A DNA stretch of 64,000 nt from JACDCA01 sp963810305 (GCA_963810305.1 CAWEMY010000017.1:186001-250000); one strand, 5' to 3'; counted from the stretch's first letter, positions 32,727 to 39,968 are shown. Notes: generated by a model from the sequence alone, not told the origin. Program-made: numbers and translations.

Positions 32727-33545
32727 ATGAGCATGGCTACCGAGACCCAGTTACGCGCCGACATCGTCGAAGTGGGCCGGCGTATGTACGCGCGGGGTTA
32801 TACGGCGTCCAACGACGGGAACATCAGCGTGCGGCTCGACGACGGGCGGCTGCTGATGACGCCGAAGAACGTCTGCAAAGGGTTCATGGATCCGGGAATG
32901 CTCTGCATCACCGACCTGGATGGCAAGAAGCTCGCGGGTGAGCGTGATCCGTCCTCGGAGATGCAGATGCACCTCGAGGTCTATCGCCAGCGGCCTGATG
33001 CCAGGGCAGTGGTTCACGCGCATCCGCCGATCGCGACAGCATTTGCGGTCGCCGGCATTCCACTCGATCGCGCGGTGCTGGCAGAAGTCGTCACCACCCT
33101 CGGGAGCGTGCCGATCGCTGAGTATGCGACCCCCTCCACTCGCGCGCTGCCGGAGGCGGTCAGTCGCTACATCAAGGCGCACGACGGCATGTTGCTCGCG
33201 AATCACGGCGCGCTTACCGTGGGCACGGATCTGTTCTCCGCTTATTACAAGATGGAGACCATCGAGCATTTCGCCCACATCAGTTTCATCGCACGAATGC
33301 TCGGCGGCGAGCGGCTGTTGCCGCGCGACGAGGTCGTCAGGCTGCAGGGGCTGCGCGGCATGTACGGCATCGCCGCGCCGGCGCCCATCTGTCCGGAACC
33401 GGCCGCCCCGTCAGGGGATCAGGCCGATTGCCAGGTTCTCGTCACCGGCCGCGGCCCGGGCGTTATAGGTCGCGACGATGAAATTCGACTAACATACGGC
33501 GAACTCACGGCTTTGATCGAAGATGCCGTTCGGAATCTGAAGTAG
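32727..33545 (+). CDS. class II aldolase/adducin family protein, probable microcompartment cargo
   Basis: Resembles fuculose-phosphate/rhamnulose-phosphate-type aldolases that cleave a phosphorylated deoxysugar into DHAP and lactaldehyde. Zinc and active-site regions: GYTASNDGNISVRLDDGRLL, SSEMQMHLEVYRQRPDARAV, VVHAHPPIATAFAV and LLANHGALTVGTD. At 272 residues it is longer than a bare aldolase. After the core comes a Gly/Pro/Ala linker, and the protein ends in the amphipathic helix TYGELTALIEDAVRNLK, which looks like an encapsulation peptide. A BMC-H gene follows. The TAG stop lies within a 28-bp palindrome. Confidence 0.9.
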   Translation: MSMATETQLRADIVEVGRRMYARGYTASNDGNISVRLDDGRLLMTPKNVCKGFMDPGMLCITDLDGKKLAGERDPSSEMQMHLEVYRQRPDARAVVHAHPPIATAFAVAGIPLDRAVLAEVVTTLGSVPIAEYATPSTRALPEAVSRYIKAHDGMLLANHGALTVGTDLFSAYYKMETIEHFAHISFIARMLGGERLLPRDEVVRLQGLRGMYGIAAPAPICPEPAAPSGDQADCQVLVTGRGPGVIGRDDEIRLTYGELTALIEDAVRNLK

Positions 33546-33569
33546 GGGCGGTTCGCGAACCGCCCCTAC
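33542..33569. repeat. 28-bp perfect palindrome centred on GGTTCGCGAACC
   Basis: GTAGGGGC arms and their complement flank GGTTCGCGAACC with no mismatch. The aldolase TAG stop is part of the element. A slightly degraded copy lies at 44481-44510, again covering a stop codon. Confidence 0.95.
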
Positions 33570-33584
33570 AGATGGAGGCACTAA

Positions 33585-33878
33585 ATGGGTGAGGCTCTCG
33601 GGATGGTCGAAACCAAGGGGCTGGTCGCGATGATCGAGGCGGCCGACGCCATGGTGAAGGCCGCCAAGGTCACGCTGGTCGGCTGGGAGAAGATTGGCGC
33701 CGGCTACGTCACGGCGATCGTCCGCGGCGACGTCGCGGCGGTCAAGGCGGCGACCGATGCCGGAGCGGCGGCCGCGCGCCGTGTCGGCGAGCTCGTGTCG
33801 GTCCACGTGATCCCGCGGCCGCACGCGAACCTCGAGGACGCGCTGCCGATCGGCAAGGCCACCGCCAACGCGAAATGA
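33585..33878 (+). CDS. bacterial microcompartment hexameric shell protein (BMC-H)
   Basis: A 97-residue single BMC domain protein of the canonical kind: ALGMVETKGLVAMIEAADAM, VKAAKVTLVGWEKIGAGYVT, AIVRGDVAAVKAATDAGAAA and VHVIPRPHANLEDALP. Hexamers of such proteins tile the flat facets of microcompartment shells, and the Lys at the hexamer edge (MVETKG) is conserved. GGAGG precedes the ATG. The stop overlaps the next gene (ATGA). It is the only BMC-H in the window, with three pentamer genes behind it. Confidence 0.97.
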   Translation: MGEALGMVETKGLVAMIEAADAMVKAAKVTLVGWEKIGAGYVTAIVRGDVAAVKAATDAGAAAARRVGELVSVHVIPRPHANLEDALPIGKATANAK

Positions 33879-34144
33879 TATTGGCGAAGATCGTGGGGAC
33901 CGTCGTCGCAACGCGCAAGGACGAGCGGCTGGTCAGCAACAAGCTGATGATCGCGCGTCCGGTGGATCCCCGCGGCAAGGCTGAGGGCACCTACCTCGTG
34001 GCGGTCGATACCGTGGACGCGGGGTTCGGCGAAACCGTCCTTATTGTCAGCGGCAGCTCGGCGCGGATGGCGTCCGGGATGAAAGACTGCCCGGTCGATG
34101 CGGCGATCGTCGGCATTGTCGATACGATCCAGGTCAAGGATTAG
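33875..34144 (+). CDS. EutN/CcmL-type microcompartment vertex protein 1
   Basis: An 89-residue BMC-P protein: ILAKIVGTVVATRKDERLVS, KLMIARPVDPRGKAEGTYLV, VDTVDAGFGETVLIVSGSSA and DAAIVGIVDTIQVKD. BMC-P pentamers cap shell vertices. The ATG overlaps the BMC-H stop. It is the most divergent of the three pentamer proteins here in the loop before the GSSA motif. Confidence 0.96.
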   Translation: MILAKIVGTVVATRKDERLVSNKLMIARPVDPRGKAEGTYLVAVDTVDAGFGETVLIVSGSSARMASGMKDCPVDAAIVGIVDTIQVKD

Positions 34145-34147
34145 CGC

Positions 34148-34420
34148 TTGCAGCTCGCCCGCGTGATCGGTGAAGTCGTCGCCACCGTAAAGGACGCGAA
34201 TCTCGTCGGCGCCAAGCTTCTCGTGCTGCAACCGATTGCGACCTCTGGCGAAGCTGCCGGCCGCACGCTGGTCGCGCTCGATTCTGTCGGCGCCGGCGTC
34301 GGCGAGAACGTGTTCTTCGTCAGAGGACGCGAAGCAGCGTTCCCCTTCTATCCTTCCGAGCCGCCGACCGATGCCACGATTGTAGGGATAGTCGATCAGT
34401 GGGATATGGAGCAACGCTGA
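34148..34420 (+). CDS. EutN/CcmL-type microcompartment vertex protein 2
   Basis: A 90-residue BMC-P protein: LARVIGEVVATVKDANLVGA, KLLVLQPIATSGEAAGRTLV, LDSVGAGVGENVFFVRGREA and DATIVGIVDQWDMEQR. The start is TTG at 34148, 3 bases after the previous stop. A loop insert (FPFYPSEPPT) sits before the last strand. The TGA stop falls at the start of a GCTGAAT heptamer array. Confidence 0.95.
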   Translation: MQLARVIGEVVATVKDANLVGAKLLVLQPIATSGEAAGRTLVALDSVGAGVGENVFFVRGREAAFPFYPSEPPTDATIVGIVDQWDMEQR

Positions 34421-34470
34421 AGGCTGAATGCTGAATGCTGAAGGTGAACGGCGGAATGGGTGCAGGCTGA
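34417..34470. repeat. heptamer array, unit GCTGAAT
   Basis: GCTGAAG, GCTGAAT, GCTGAAT, GCTGAAG, then degenerate units up to the next ATG. It overlaps the stop of the second pentamer gene and separates it from the third within the microcompartment operon. Confidence 0.9.
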
Positions 34471-34749
34471 ATGCAGATCGGTAAAGTCGTCGGCACCGTC
34501 GTTGCCACCCAGAAGAACCGGAAGCTGGAAGGGGCCAAGCTGCTGCTCGTGCAACCGATGACGCTCGATGAGAAACCACGTGGAGTGGCCGTCCTTGCGA
34601 TCGATTCGGTGGGCGCGGGGGTTGGCGAAAGAGTGTTGCTCGTCATCGAAGGCAAAGCCGCGGGGGATGCGCTCGGCCGCAAGGGAGCGGCCGTGGACGC
34701 GGCGATAATTGGCATTGTGGACACCGTCGACTACAAGGACGAGCCATGA
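34471..34749 (+). CDS. EutN/CcmL-type microcompartment vertex protein 3
   Basis: A 92-residue BMC-P protein: MQIGKVVGTVVATQKNRKLE, KLLLVQPMTLDEKPRGVAVL, IDSVGAGVGERVLLVIEGKA and DAAIIGIVDTVDYKDEP. It is separated from the second paralogue by a heptamer array. Three pentamer genes with one hexamer gene resembles the gene complement of PVM-type and related deoxysugar compartments. Confidence 0.96.
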   Translation: MQIGKVVGTVVATQKNRKLEGAKLLLVQPMTLDEKPRGVAVLAIDSVGAGVGERVLLVIEGKAAGDALGRKGAAVDAAIIGIVDTVDYKDEP

Positions 34750-34762
34750 ACGACGACTGCGC

Positions 34763-34960
34763 TTGAGGGCACTTATACGTGAGTCGGTCGCTCGCCATCT
34801 GGGCGAGCCGCGGGCCGAAACCGTAGAACAGGTGCCCGTGTCGTTTCTCTCGCACGCCAGCCATTACCGGTATGCATTGCCACCGTCGGGCGGGCCCTGC
34901 CTGATCGAGCCAGGTGTGCCGTGCAATCACTGCGGGTATTGCGAATCGCACGGACACTGA
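34763..34960 (+). CDS. small Cys-rich protein of the microcompartment locus, unrecognised
   Basis: I do not recognise this 65-residue protein. The TTG start at 34763 gives an N-terminal amphipathic helix, RALIRESVARHLGEPRAE, that resembles encapsulation peptides. A short middle follows (VSFLSHASHYRYALPPSG). The C-terminus is PGVPCNHCGYCESHGH, with CxxCxxC and two His, a likely metal or Fe-S site. It begins 13 bases after the third pentamer gene on the same strand, so it is likely part of the compartment operon. The start is uncertain because an ATG at 34746 opens only a six-codon frame. Confidence 0.65.
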   Translation: MRALIRESVARHLGEPRAETVEQVPVSFLSHASHYRYALPPSGGPCLIEPGVPCNHCGYCESHGH

Positions 34961-34961
34961 G

Positions 34962-34992
34962 AAACGACGAACGACTGAACGATGAACGATGA
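34962..34992. repeat. heptamer array, unit CGAACGA/TGAACGA
   Basis: Units CGAACGA, CTGAACGA, TGAACGA and TGAATTT, starting one base after the stop of the Cys-rich protein and running into the start of the dehydrogenase gene. Confidence 0.8.
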
Positions 34993-35931
34993 ATTTCGAA
35001 CGTCCTCCTCACCCGACGGATCCCTTCGGCGGTTCTCTCCAGACTTGAAGCAGCGCACGACGTCGAGATCTACGACGGCCCTTCACCGATTCCCGAAGAT
35101 GAGCTGAAGCGCAGAATTGTCGGCAAGCAGGCATTGATCTGCCTGCTGACCGAGAAGATCTCCGCCGAGGTGATCGCGACCTCGGACCTTCGAATCATCG
35201 CGAACATTGCCGTTGGCTACGAAAACATCGACGTGGCGGCCGCACGCGCGCGCGGCATTGTCGTGACCAATACGCCCGACGTGCTGACCGAAGCGGTCGC
35301 GGAGTTCACCTGGGCGTTGATCCTTGCAGCGGTCCGACGCCTCACCGAGGGGGAGCGCCTGCTGCGGCGCGGCGCCTGGCAGGGATGGACGCTGGACTTC
35401 ATGCTTGGCAGCAGCCTCCAGGGGAAGCAGCTCGGGATCGTCGGTACGGGGCGCATCGGGCGCGCCGTGGCCGCCAAGGCGCCGGCGTTCGGCATGAAAG
35501 TCGCCTTTGCGAAAAGGGGACAGCCACCGTCAGAAAAGCGGCTGTCTCCCTTTCGATGGACGAGCTGCTCGTCTCCTCCGACGTTATCTCCCTGCACGTC
35601 CCCGGCGGACAGAGCCACGCGGCATATGATCGATAAGAAGTCGCTGGCCCGCATGAAACGCTCCGCCATTCTCGTGAATACGTCCCGCGGCTCGGTCGTG
35701 GACGAGGAAGCGCTCGCCTGGGCCCTCAGAGAGCGGCTGATCGCGGCGGCCGCGCTCGATGTTTACGAGCGCGAGCCGGCCGTGCATCCTCCGCTCCTGG
35801 AGATGGAGAACGTGATTCTGGCGCCGCATCTCGGCAGCGCGACGCACGAGACGCGCAGGGCGATGGCGTCGCTCGCGGTCGAGAACGTGCTCGCGGTGCT
35901 CTCAGGGCAGCCGGCAAGAACACCGGTATGA
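34989..35931 (+). CDS. D-isomer-specific 2-hydroxyacid dehydrogenase, frame-disrupted
   Basis: NAD-dependent reductase of the glyoxylate/hydroxypyruvate reductase type. In a microcompartment context it could reduce or oxidise a lactate-like product (inference). Seen: NVLLTRRIPSAVLSRLEAAH, IIANIAVGYENIDVAAAR, NAD-binding GKQLGIVGTGRIGRAVAAKA, SAILVNTSRGSVVDEEALAW, Glu in DVYEREPAVHPPLLE and His in ILAPHLGSATHETRRAM. The frame changes near 34998, within 35515-35556 (a palindromic GGGGACAGCC insert) and near 35620. Between the last two the correct text SMDELLVSSDVISLHVPGGQ is in the other frame. Confidence 0.87.
35515..35556. repeat. palindromic insert AAAAGGGGACAGCC ... GGCTGTCTCCCTTT inside the dehydrogenase gene
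   Basis: Imperfect inverted repeat with about 14-bp arms around a 14-base loop, lying exactly where the dehydrogenase loses its frame between the cofactor strand (GMKVAFA) and SMDELL. Confidence 0.8.
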
Positions 35932-36624
35932 AAGCGTCCTCGCAACCGATCGTGCCGCGCGGCCACATCCCCGCTGTAATGAGGCGCCTCTCGCGCGCGA
36001 TCGACGGTCTCAATGAACCGGCGGTCGAGAAGATTGCCGACGAACAGCAGGACGATCCGTTCCAGGTTCTGATCGCCACGATGCTGTCGGCGCAGACCCG
36101 CGATGCAGTAACCGCCGAAGCTTCCGAGCGGCTGTTCCGCAGAGCGCGTACCGGCCCGGACCATGTCCAGGCTGACCGTGAGAGAAATCGAGCGGCTGAT
36201 CTATCCCGTCAGCTTCTACCGGAACAAGGCGGTTCACGTGAAGCGGACATGTGAGCAGCTCCTCACGCGCTTCGGCGGGCAGGTGCCTTCGACGATGGAG
36301 GAGTTGCTGACGCTGCCGGGAGTCGGCCGTAAGACCGCCAATCTGGTGTTGATTCTCGCCCACCGAAGTCAGAAGAACATCTGCGTGGACACCCACGTCC
36401 ATCGCATCTCGAATCGACTCGGCTGGGCCGTCACGCGCACGCCTGACGAGACAGAGCGCGCGCTCTACCGCGCCGCGCATCGAAAGTGGTGGCCGGTCGT
36501 GAATCTGTATCTCGTGACGTGGGGGCAGAATGTCTGCCGGCCGGTTTACCCGCTGTGTGGCAGCTGTGTCATACGTGATCTCTGTCCAAGAATCGGCGTC
36601 GAGAAGGTGGGGAAGAAAAGATGA
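35928..36624 (+). CDS. nth: endonuclease III (single frameshift)
   Basis: DNA glycosylase/AP lyase that removes oxidised pyrimidines. N-terminal part: DDPFQVLIATMLSAQTRDAV. One base change near 36155 moves the frame; then VREIERLIYPVSFYRNKAVH, helix-hairpin-helix LPGVGRKTANLVL with the catalytic Lys, Asp in VDTHVHRISNRLG, and a [4Fe-4S] cluster C-x6-C-x2-C-x5-C in CRPVYPLCGSCVIRDLC. About 231 residues when joined. The ATG overlaps the dehydrogenase stop. With the shift corrected the protein is complete. Confidence 0.92.
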
Positions 36625-36634
36625 AGCGACGTGC

Positions 36635-37177
36635 GTGCACGTGCTGTGTGTCGGTCTGTGCTGTCTGCTGCTTACCGTTCCGACCGGAACAGTGGAGCAG
36701 AAGTCACCCGGGGCGGGGCCCATCGTGGTGCTCGAGACGGCGAAGGGTGTGATCGAGTTCGAGACTTATCCCGAAGAGGCGCCGAAAACGGTCGCACGCA
36801 TCGTCGAGCTTGCACGAAAAGGGTTCTACAACGGACATCGCTTTCACCGGGCGGAGCCGAATTTCCTCATCCAGGTCGGGGATCCGCAGTCCCGCAACGT
36901 GGCGATGCAGGAATGGTGGGGGCGCGGCGCGGGCACTGGCAAACCGGTCGGGGTCGCCGAGATCACCAAGAAGCGGCGTCATGTGCGCGGCGCCGTTGCG
37001 ATGGCGTACCCTGGCAGCGATCCTCGCGCCGGCGACTCGCAGTTCTACATCGTGCTGAGGGCCACACCGGAGCTCGATGGCAAGTACACCGTCTTCGGCA
37101 AGGTCATCACCGGTCTCGACGTCGTCGACAAGATCCGCAGGTCGGACATTCTCAAGAAAGCTTCAGTCCGGGACTAG
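36635..37177 (+). CDS. cyclophilin-type peptidyl-prolyl isomerase, exported
   Basis: Catalyses cis-trans isomerisation of X-Pro bonds. The cyclophilin core is visible: GVIEFETYPEEAPKTVARIV, GFYNGHRFHRAEPNFLIQVG, AVAMAYPGSDPRAGDSQFYI and GKYTVFGKVITGLDVVDKIR. The start is GTG 36635, giving a Cys/Leu-rich signal segment (LCVGLCCLLLTVPTGTVEQ). An ATG at 36621 has a better position but lies one base out of frame, so a small indel near the start is possible. It overlaps the end of the convergent DUF72 gene by about 25 bases. Confidence 0.87.
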   Translation: MHVLCVGLCCLLLTVPTGTVEQKSPGAGPIVVLETAKGVIEFETYPEEAPKTVARIVELARKGFYNGHRFHRAEPNFLIQVGDPQSRNVAMQEWWGRGAGTGKPVGVAEITKKRRHVRGAVAMAYPGSDPRAGDSQFYIVLRATPELDGKYTVFGKVITGLDVVDKIRRSDILKKASVRD

Positions 37178-38120
37178 TCGGCAGGATCTTTACGATCCCC
37201 TTCAAGTCGGGATACTCCCGCAGCATCTCTTCTGTGTACTCTCCAGGAACGTCCTGCCCGAGCTGGTGTTTCAGGATGGCGGCATTGGCGGCGGACTTGG
37301 CCGAAAAGTGATTGTTGGCATAGAGGTAGGCCTTCTTCACTTCTCGCGTAGCTTCACGGGCTGCTTCGGCGAAGGGTTTCAGCTCCCCGGCCGAATACAA
37401 GTAGTTGTACCGGTCCTCTGACTTCTCATGCCGCCACCACTGTGCGGCATTCCGCCCGTGCAGCCGCAGGTAATAGAACGTCCTGACATTGGGCAGCAGA
37501 TTCTGACGGATCGAGAAGCGGAACTTCGGCTCGTCGATCTGCGCCCATGCGGCCTTGTGCTCGGCGAGAAGGCGCAGCGTTTCCTTCGGATCATCGCTCC
37601 AGGTGCGGTGGCGCAATTCGACCGCCACGTCGTACTCATGGAACCGTTCGAGCAGCCACTCCAGGTAGCCGCGCGAGTTCGGTTCGTTCTTGAAGCTGGC
37701 GGGGAACTGCGCGAGTAGAGCGCCAAGCTTGCCGGCACGCGCCAGCGGCTCGATTGCGGCGCGGAATTCGTCGACGTCTTTCTGATCGAGGTCCAGCGGA
37801 TCCGCACCCGTCGCCTTCTGAAACATCTCGGGATGGGTGAACTTCTGAAACAACTTCAGGGAGAACTCGAAGTTCTTCGGCGTCCGCCGGGCCCAGCTCT
37901 CGGCAGTTGCAACCGAGGGGATCCGATAGAAGGATGAATTCACTTCGACGGTGTCGAAGTGATCCGCGTAGAAACGCAGCTCGTCGAACTTGCCGCTGCC
38001 GCGCGGCCGGCGTCCCGCGACCGGGTAGAAAATCCCGTTCCACGTCCCCTGGCCGGTCGGATAGTTCCACCCGGACGTGCCAACCCGCACGTTATCCGTA
38101 CTTTTTCTTGTCGAACCCAA
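37152..38120 (-). CDS. DUF72 (YecE-like) protein
   Basis: A 322-residue TIM-barrel-like protein of the DUF72 family: VRVGTSGWNYPTGQGTWNGI, EVNSSFYRIPSVATAESWAR, NFEFSLKLFQKFTHPEM, AVELRHRTWSDDPKETLRLL, FYYLRLHGRNAAQWWRHE and KAYLYANNHFSAKSAANAA. The biochemical role of the family is not settled. The ATG at 38120 lies inside the upstream ArsC-like gene. A GTG at 38090, one base after that gene's stop, would give a tidy tandem pair and is a good alternative start. Confidence 0.9.
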   Translation of the reverse strand: MGSTRKSTDNVRVGTSGWNYPTGQGTWNGIFYPVAGRRPRGSGKFDELRFYADHFDTVEVNSSFYRIPSVATAESWARRTPKNFEFSLKLFQKFTHPEMFQKATGADPLDLDQKDVDEFRAAIEPLARAGKLGALLAQFPASFKNEPNSRGYLEWLLERFHEYDVAVELRHRTWSDDPKETLRLLAEHKAAWAQIDEPKFRFSIRQNLLPNVRTFYYLRLHGRNAAQWWRHEKSEDRYNYLYSAGELKPFAEAAREATREVKKAYLYANNHFSAKSAANAAILKHQLGQDVPGEYTEEMLREYPDLKGIVKILPTSPGLKLS

Positions 38121-38418
38121 AGATTGCCTTCGATCCGCGCACGAGGATAGGGCGCTTGATGAGATTCGGCTGTTCGATCATCAGATCGATCGCTTCTTTC
38201 TTCGATCGCGGCAGGGGACGTGTCTTGAACACCGGACTGCGGGTGCTCACGAAATCCAGGAAGTGATCAGCCTCAATATGTCGCTCGAGAAACGCCCGAT
38301 CCGGCGGCTCGCGGTTGATGTCACGCGCATCGATCTCGGTGCCCTGCTGCTCCAGATAACTTCTGGCGTTGCGGCAGGTCGTTCAGGTGGGCTTCCAGAA
38401 AAACGTAGGGTTTGGCAT
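38092..38418 (-). CDS. ArsC/Spx-family thioredoxin-fold protein, probable selenoprotein (in-frame TGA)
   Basis: A gene missed by ordinary ORF finding because codon 12 is TGA (38383-38385). Read through, it gives 108 residues: M-P-N-P-T-F-F-W-K-P-T-U-T-T-C-R-N-A-R-S, then YLEQQGTEIDARDINREPPD, DFVSTRSPVFKTRPLPRSKK, EAIDLMIEQPNLIKRPILVR and GSKAIFGFDKKKYG, ending TAA. This is a complete ArsC/Spx-like protein. The TGA is the first Cys of the family's CxxC redox motif. A hairpin CCAGA-AGTTA-TCTGG follows 16 bases after the TGA, with its loop 21 bases away and a G at loop position 2, as bacterial SECIS elements require. A TGC-to-TGA error is the alternative. Confidence 0.75.
38343..38382 (-). promoter_or_regulatory. 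SECIS-like hairpin downstream of the TGA codon
   Basis: Immediately 3' of the TGA on the minus strand. The inner stem CCAGA/TCTGG (38352-38366) closes a five-base loop AGTTA. A possible outer CTGC/GCAG pairing lies beyond. Distance from TGA to apical loop is 21 bases, within the 16-37 range known for bacterial SECIS elements, with a conserved-type G in the first two loop bases. Confidence 0.55.
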
Positions 38419-38461
38419 GGAACGATGTTAATGCCTAACTTCCAACTTCCAAAGCGTTCTT

Positions 38462-38496
38462 GGAGTTAGGAGTTAGGGGTTAGGAGTTAGGAGTTG
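38462..38496. repeat. heptamer array, unit GTTAGGA
   Basis: Five units (GTTAGGA, GTTAGGG, GTTAGGA, GTTAGGA, GTTGTCT) between the divergent ArsC-like gene and queE. Confidence 0.92.
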
Positions 38497-38515
38497 TCTC
38501 TTACAATCGAAGAAA

Positions 38516-39157
38516 GTGCTGGTCGTCAACGAGATCTTTCACTCGATCCAGGGAGAATCGACGCACGCGGGGCGACCGTGCGTGTTCGTCCGCCTCACCG
38601 CGTGCGACCTCCGCTGCTCGTGGTGCGACACGCCGTACGCATTCACCGAGGGACATAAGATGTCGCTCGACGAGGTGGTCGAACGGGTCAAGGCGTTCGA
38701 GTGCCCGGTCGTCGAGATCACGGGTGGAGAGCCGCTGCTCCAGAAGGATGTTTACCCGTTGATGCAGCGGCTGCTCGACGAGGGCCTCACGGTGATGCTC
38801 GAGACCGGCGGTCACCTCAGTATCGAGCAGGTTCCGAACCCGGTGATCCGCGTGATGGACGTGAAGTGCCCAGGCAGCGGAGAGTCCCATCGAAACGACT
38901 GGTCGAACATGGAGCGCCTCACCGCGAAAGACGAGGTGAAGTTCGTTATCAGGGACCGCGAGGATTACGACTTCGCGCGCAAGGTCATGATCAGCCACGG
39001 GTTGGCAGACCGTGTCCGCGCCGTCCTGTTTTCACCGGTACACGGGGTTCTCGATTCCAGGCAATTGGCGGAGTGGATCCTGGAAGACAAGCTCGACGTC
39101 CGTCTTCAGCTGCAGATCCACAAGTACATCTGGACGCCTGAGACGCGAGGCGTCTGA
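38516..39157 (+). CDS. queE: 7-carboxy-7-deazaguanine synthase
   Basis: Radical SAM enzyme that contracts carboxytetrahydropterin to 7-carboxy-7-deazaguanine in queuosine synthesis. The cluster motif is the QueE variant CDLRCSWCDTPYAF. Others: IFHSIQGESTHAGRPCVFVR, VVEITGGEPLLQKDVYPLM and MDVKCPGSGESHRNDWSNM. 213 residues from GTG 38516. It is followed one base after its stop by queC. Confidence 0.94.
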   Translation: MLVVNEIFHSIQGESTHAGRPCVFVRLTACDLRCSWCDTPYAFTEGHKMSLDEVVERVKAFECPVVEITGGEPLLQKDVYPLMQRLLDEGLTVMLETGGHLSIEQVPNPVIRVMDVKCPGSGESHRNDWSNMERLTAKDEVKFVIRDREDYDFARKVMISHGLADRVRAVLFSPVHGVLDSRQLAEWILEDKLDVRLQLQIHKYIWTPETRGV

Positions 39158-39158
39158 C

Positions 39159-39821
39159 GTGCGAGCGGTCGTGCTCCTGAGCGGCGGACTCGACTCCTAT
39201 ACCGCCGCGGCCGCAGTGCGTGCAGAAGGTTACGAGCTCAGTGCGTTGACACTGCATTACGGCCAGGTGCACGCGACGGAAACGGAAGCCGCGCGACGGG
39301 TCGCCGCGAGTCTTGGGATCTCGCGCCACGTCGAGCTCGACGTGGATCTGGCGGCCTTCGGCGGATCTTCGCTGGTGGGGGACGGCGCGATCCCGACCGG
39401 CGGCCTGTCCCCGGGGATTCCATCCACCTACGTCCCCGCGCGCAATACGATATTTCTGTCGCTCGCGCTGGCATTTGCGGAAGTCACCGCCGCCCGCGCA
39501 ATTGTCATCGGTGTGAACGCGCTGGATTACTCCGGCTACCCGGACTGCCGCCCTGAGTACCTCGAAGCATTCGAGCGGCTGGCCGCACTGGCGACGCGCA
39601 GTGGCGTCGAGGGGCAACCGATGCAGATCCTTGCGCCGCTTCTTCATCTCACGAAAGCGGAGATCATCCGGCTCGGGATGAAGCTTGGTCTCGACTACGG
39701 CCTCACCCACAGTTGTTACTCGCCCGGGCAGCACGGCGATCCGTGCGGAGTCTGTGACAGTTGCCGGTTGCGCGCGAAAGGGTTTGCCGATGCGGGCCTC
39801 GCCGATCCACTTGTTCGGTGA
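39159..39821 (+). CDS. queC: 7-cyano-7-deazaguanine synthase
   Basis: ATP-dependent conversion of carboxydeazaguanine to preQ0. The PP-loop is LLSGGLDSYTAAAAV. Further blocks: ALTLHYGQVHATETEAARRV, STYVPARNTIFLSLALAFAE, VIGVNALDYSGYPDCRPEYL, and the zinc ligands in THSCYSPGQHGDPCGVCDSC. GTG 39159 gives 220 residues; the longer open frame upstream is a queE shadow. With queE here and the broken-looking queA at 21.2 kb, most of the late pathway is represented in the window. Confidence 0.95.
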   Translation: MRAVVLLSGGLDSYTAAAAVRAEGYELSALTLHYGQVHATETEAARRVAASLGISRHVELDVDLAAFGGSSLVGDGAIPTGGLSPGIPSTYVPARNTIFLSLALAFAEVTAARAIVIGVNALDYSGYPDCRPEYLEAFERLAALATRSGVEGQPMQILAPLLHLTKAEIIRLGMKLGLDYGLTHSCYSPGQHGDPCGVCDSCRLRAKGFADAGLADPLVR

Positions 39822-39941
39822 AGTGGTGGTTGAATCCTCTCAAACGGAATGGGCGTTGACCGGCGTGCCAGGCGCGCCACGGGCGCGCACGCCGGAGCGG
39901 AGCGGGGCACGGGGCCCCCGCGAGCGATGGCGTAAGGGGGT

Positions 39942-39960
39942 CGGGGGACGAAGTCCCCCG
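39942..39960. repeat. hairpin CGGGGGAC-GAA-GTCCCCCG
   Basis: Perfect 8-bp arms with a three-base loop, 8 bases upstream of the AlaX ATG, in a 147-base GC-rich gap. Without a T-run it is not an obvious terminator. It could occlude the ribosome site of the next gene or be another dispersed palindromic element. Confidence 0.7.
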
Positions 39961-39968
39961 GTTAGAAG

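Noticed and set aside
34746..34766. Six-codon ATG frame M-N-D-D-C-A before the Cys-rich small protein
   Set aside because: Too short; the TTG at 34763 in another frame gives the coherent 65-residue protein. A frameshift joining them is possible but not required.
39822..39968. GC-rich gap before AlaX considered as a small gene or riboswitch
   Set aside because: No plausible coding frame or known aptamer pattern; only a short hairpin is evident.
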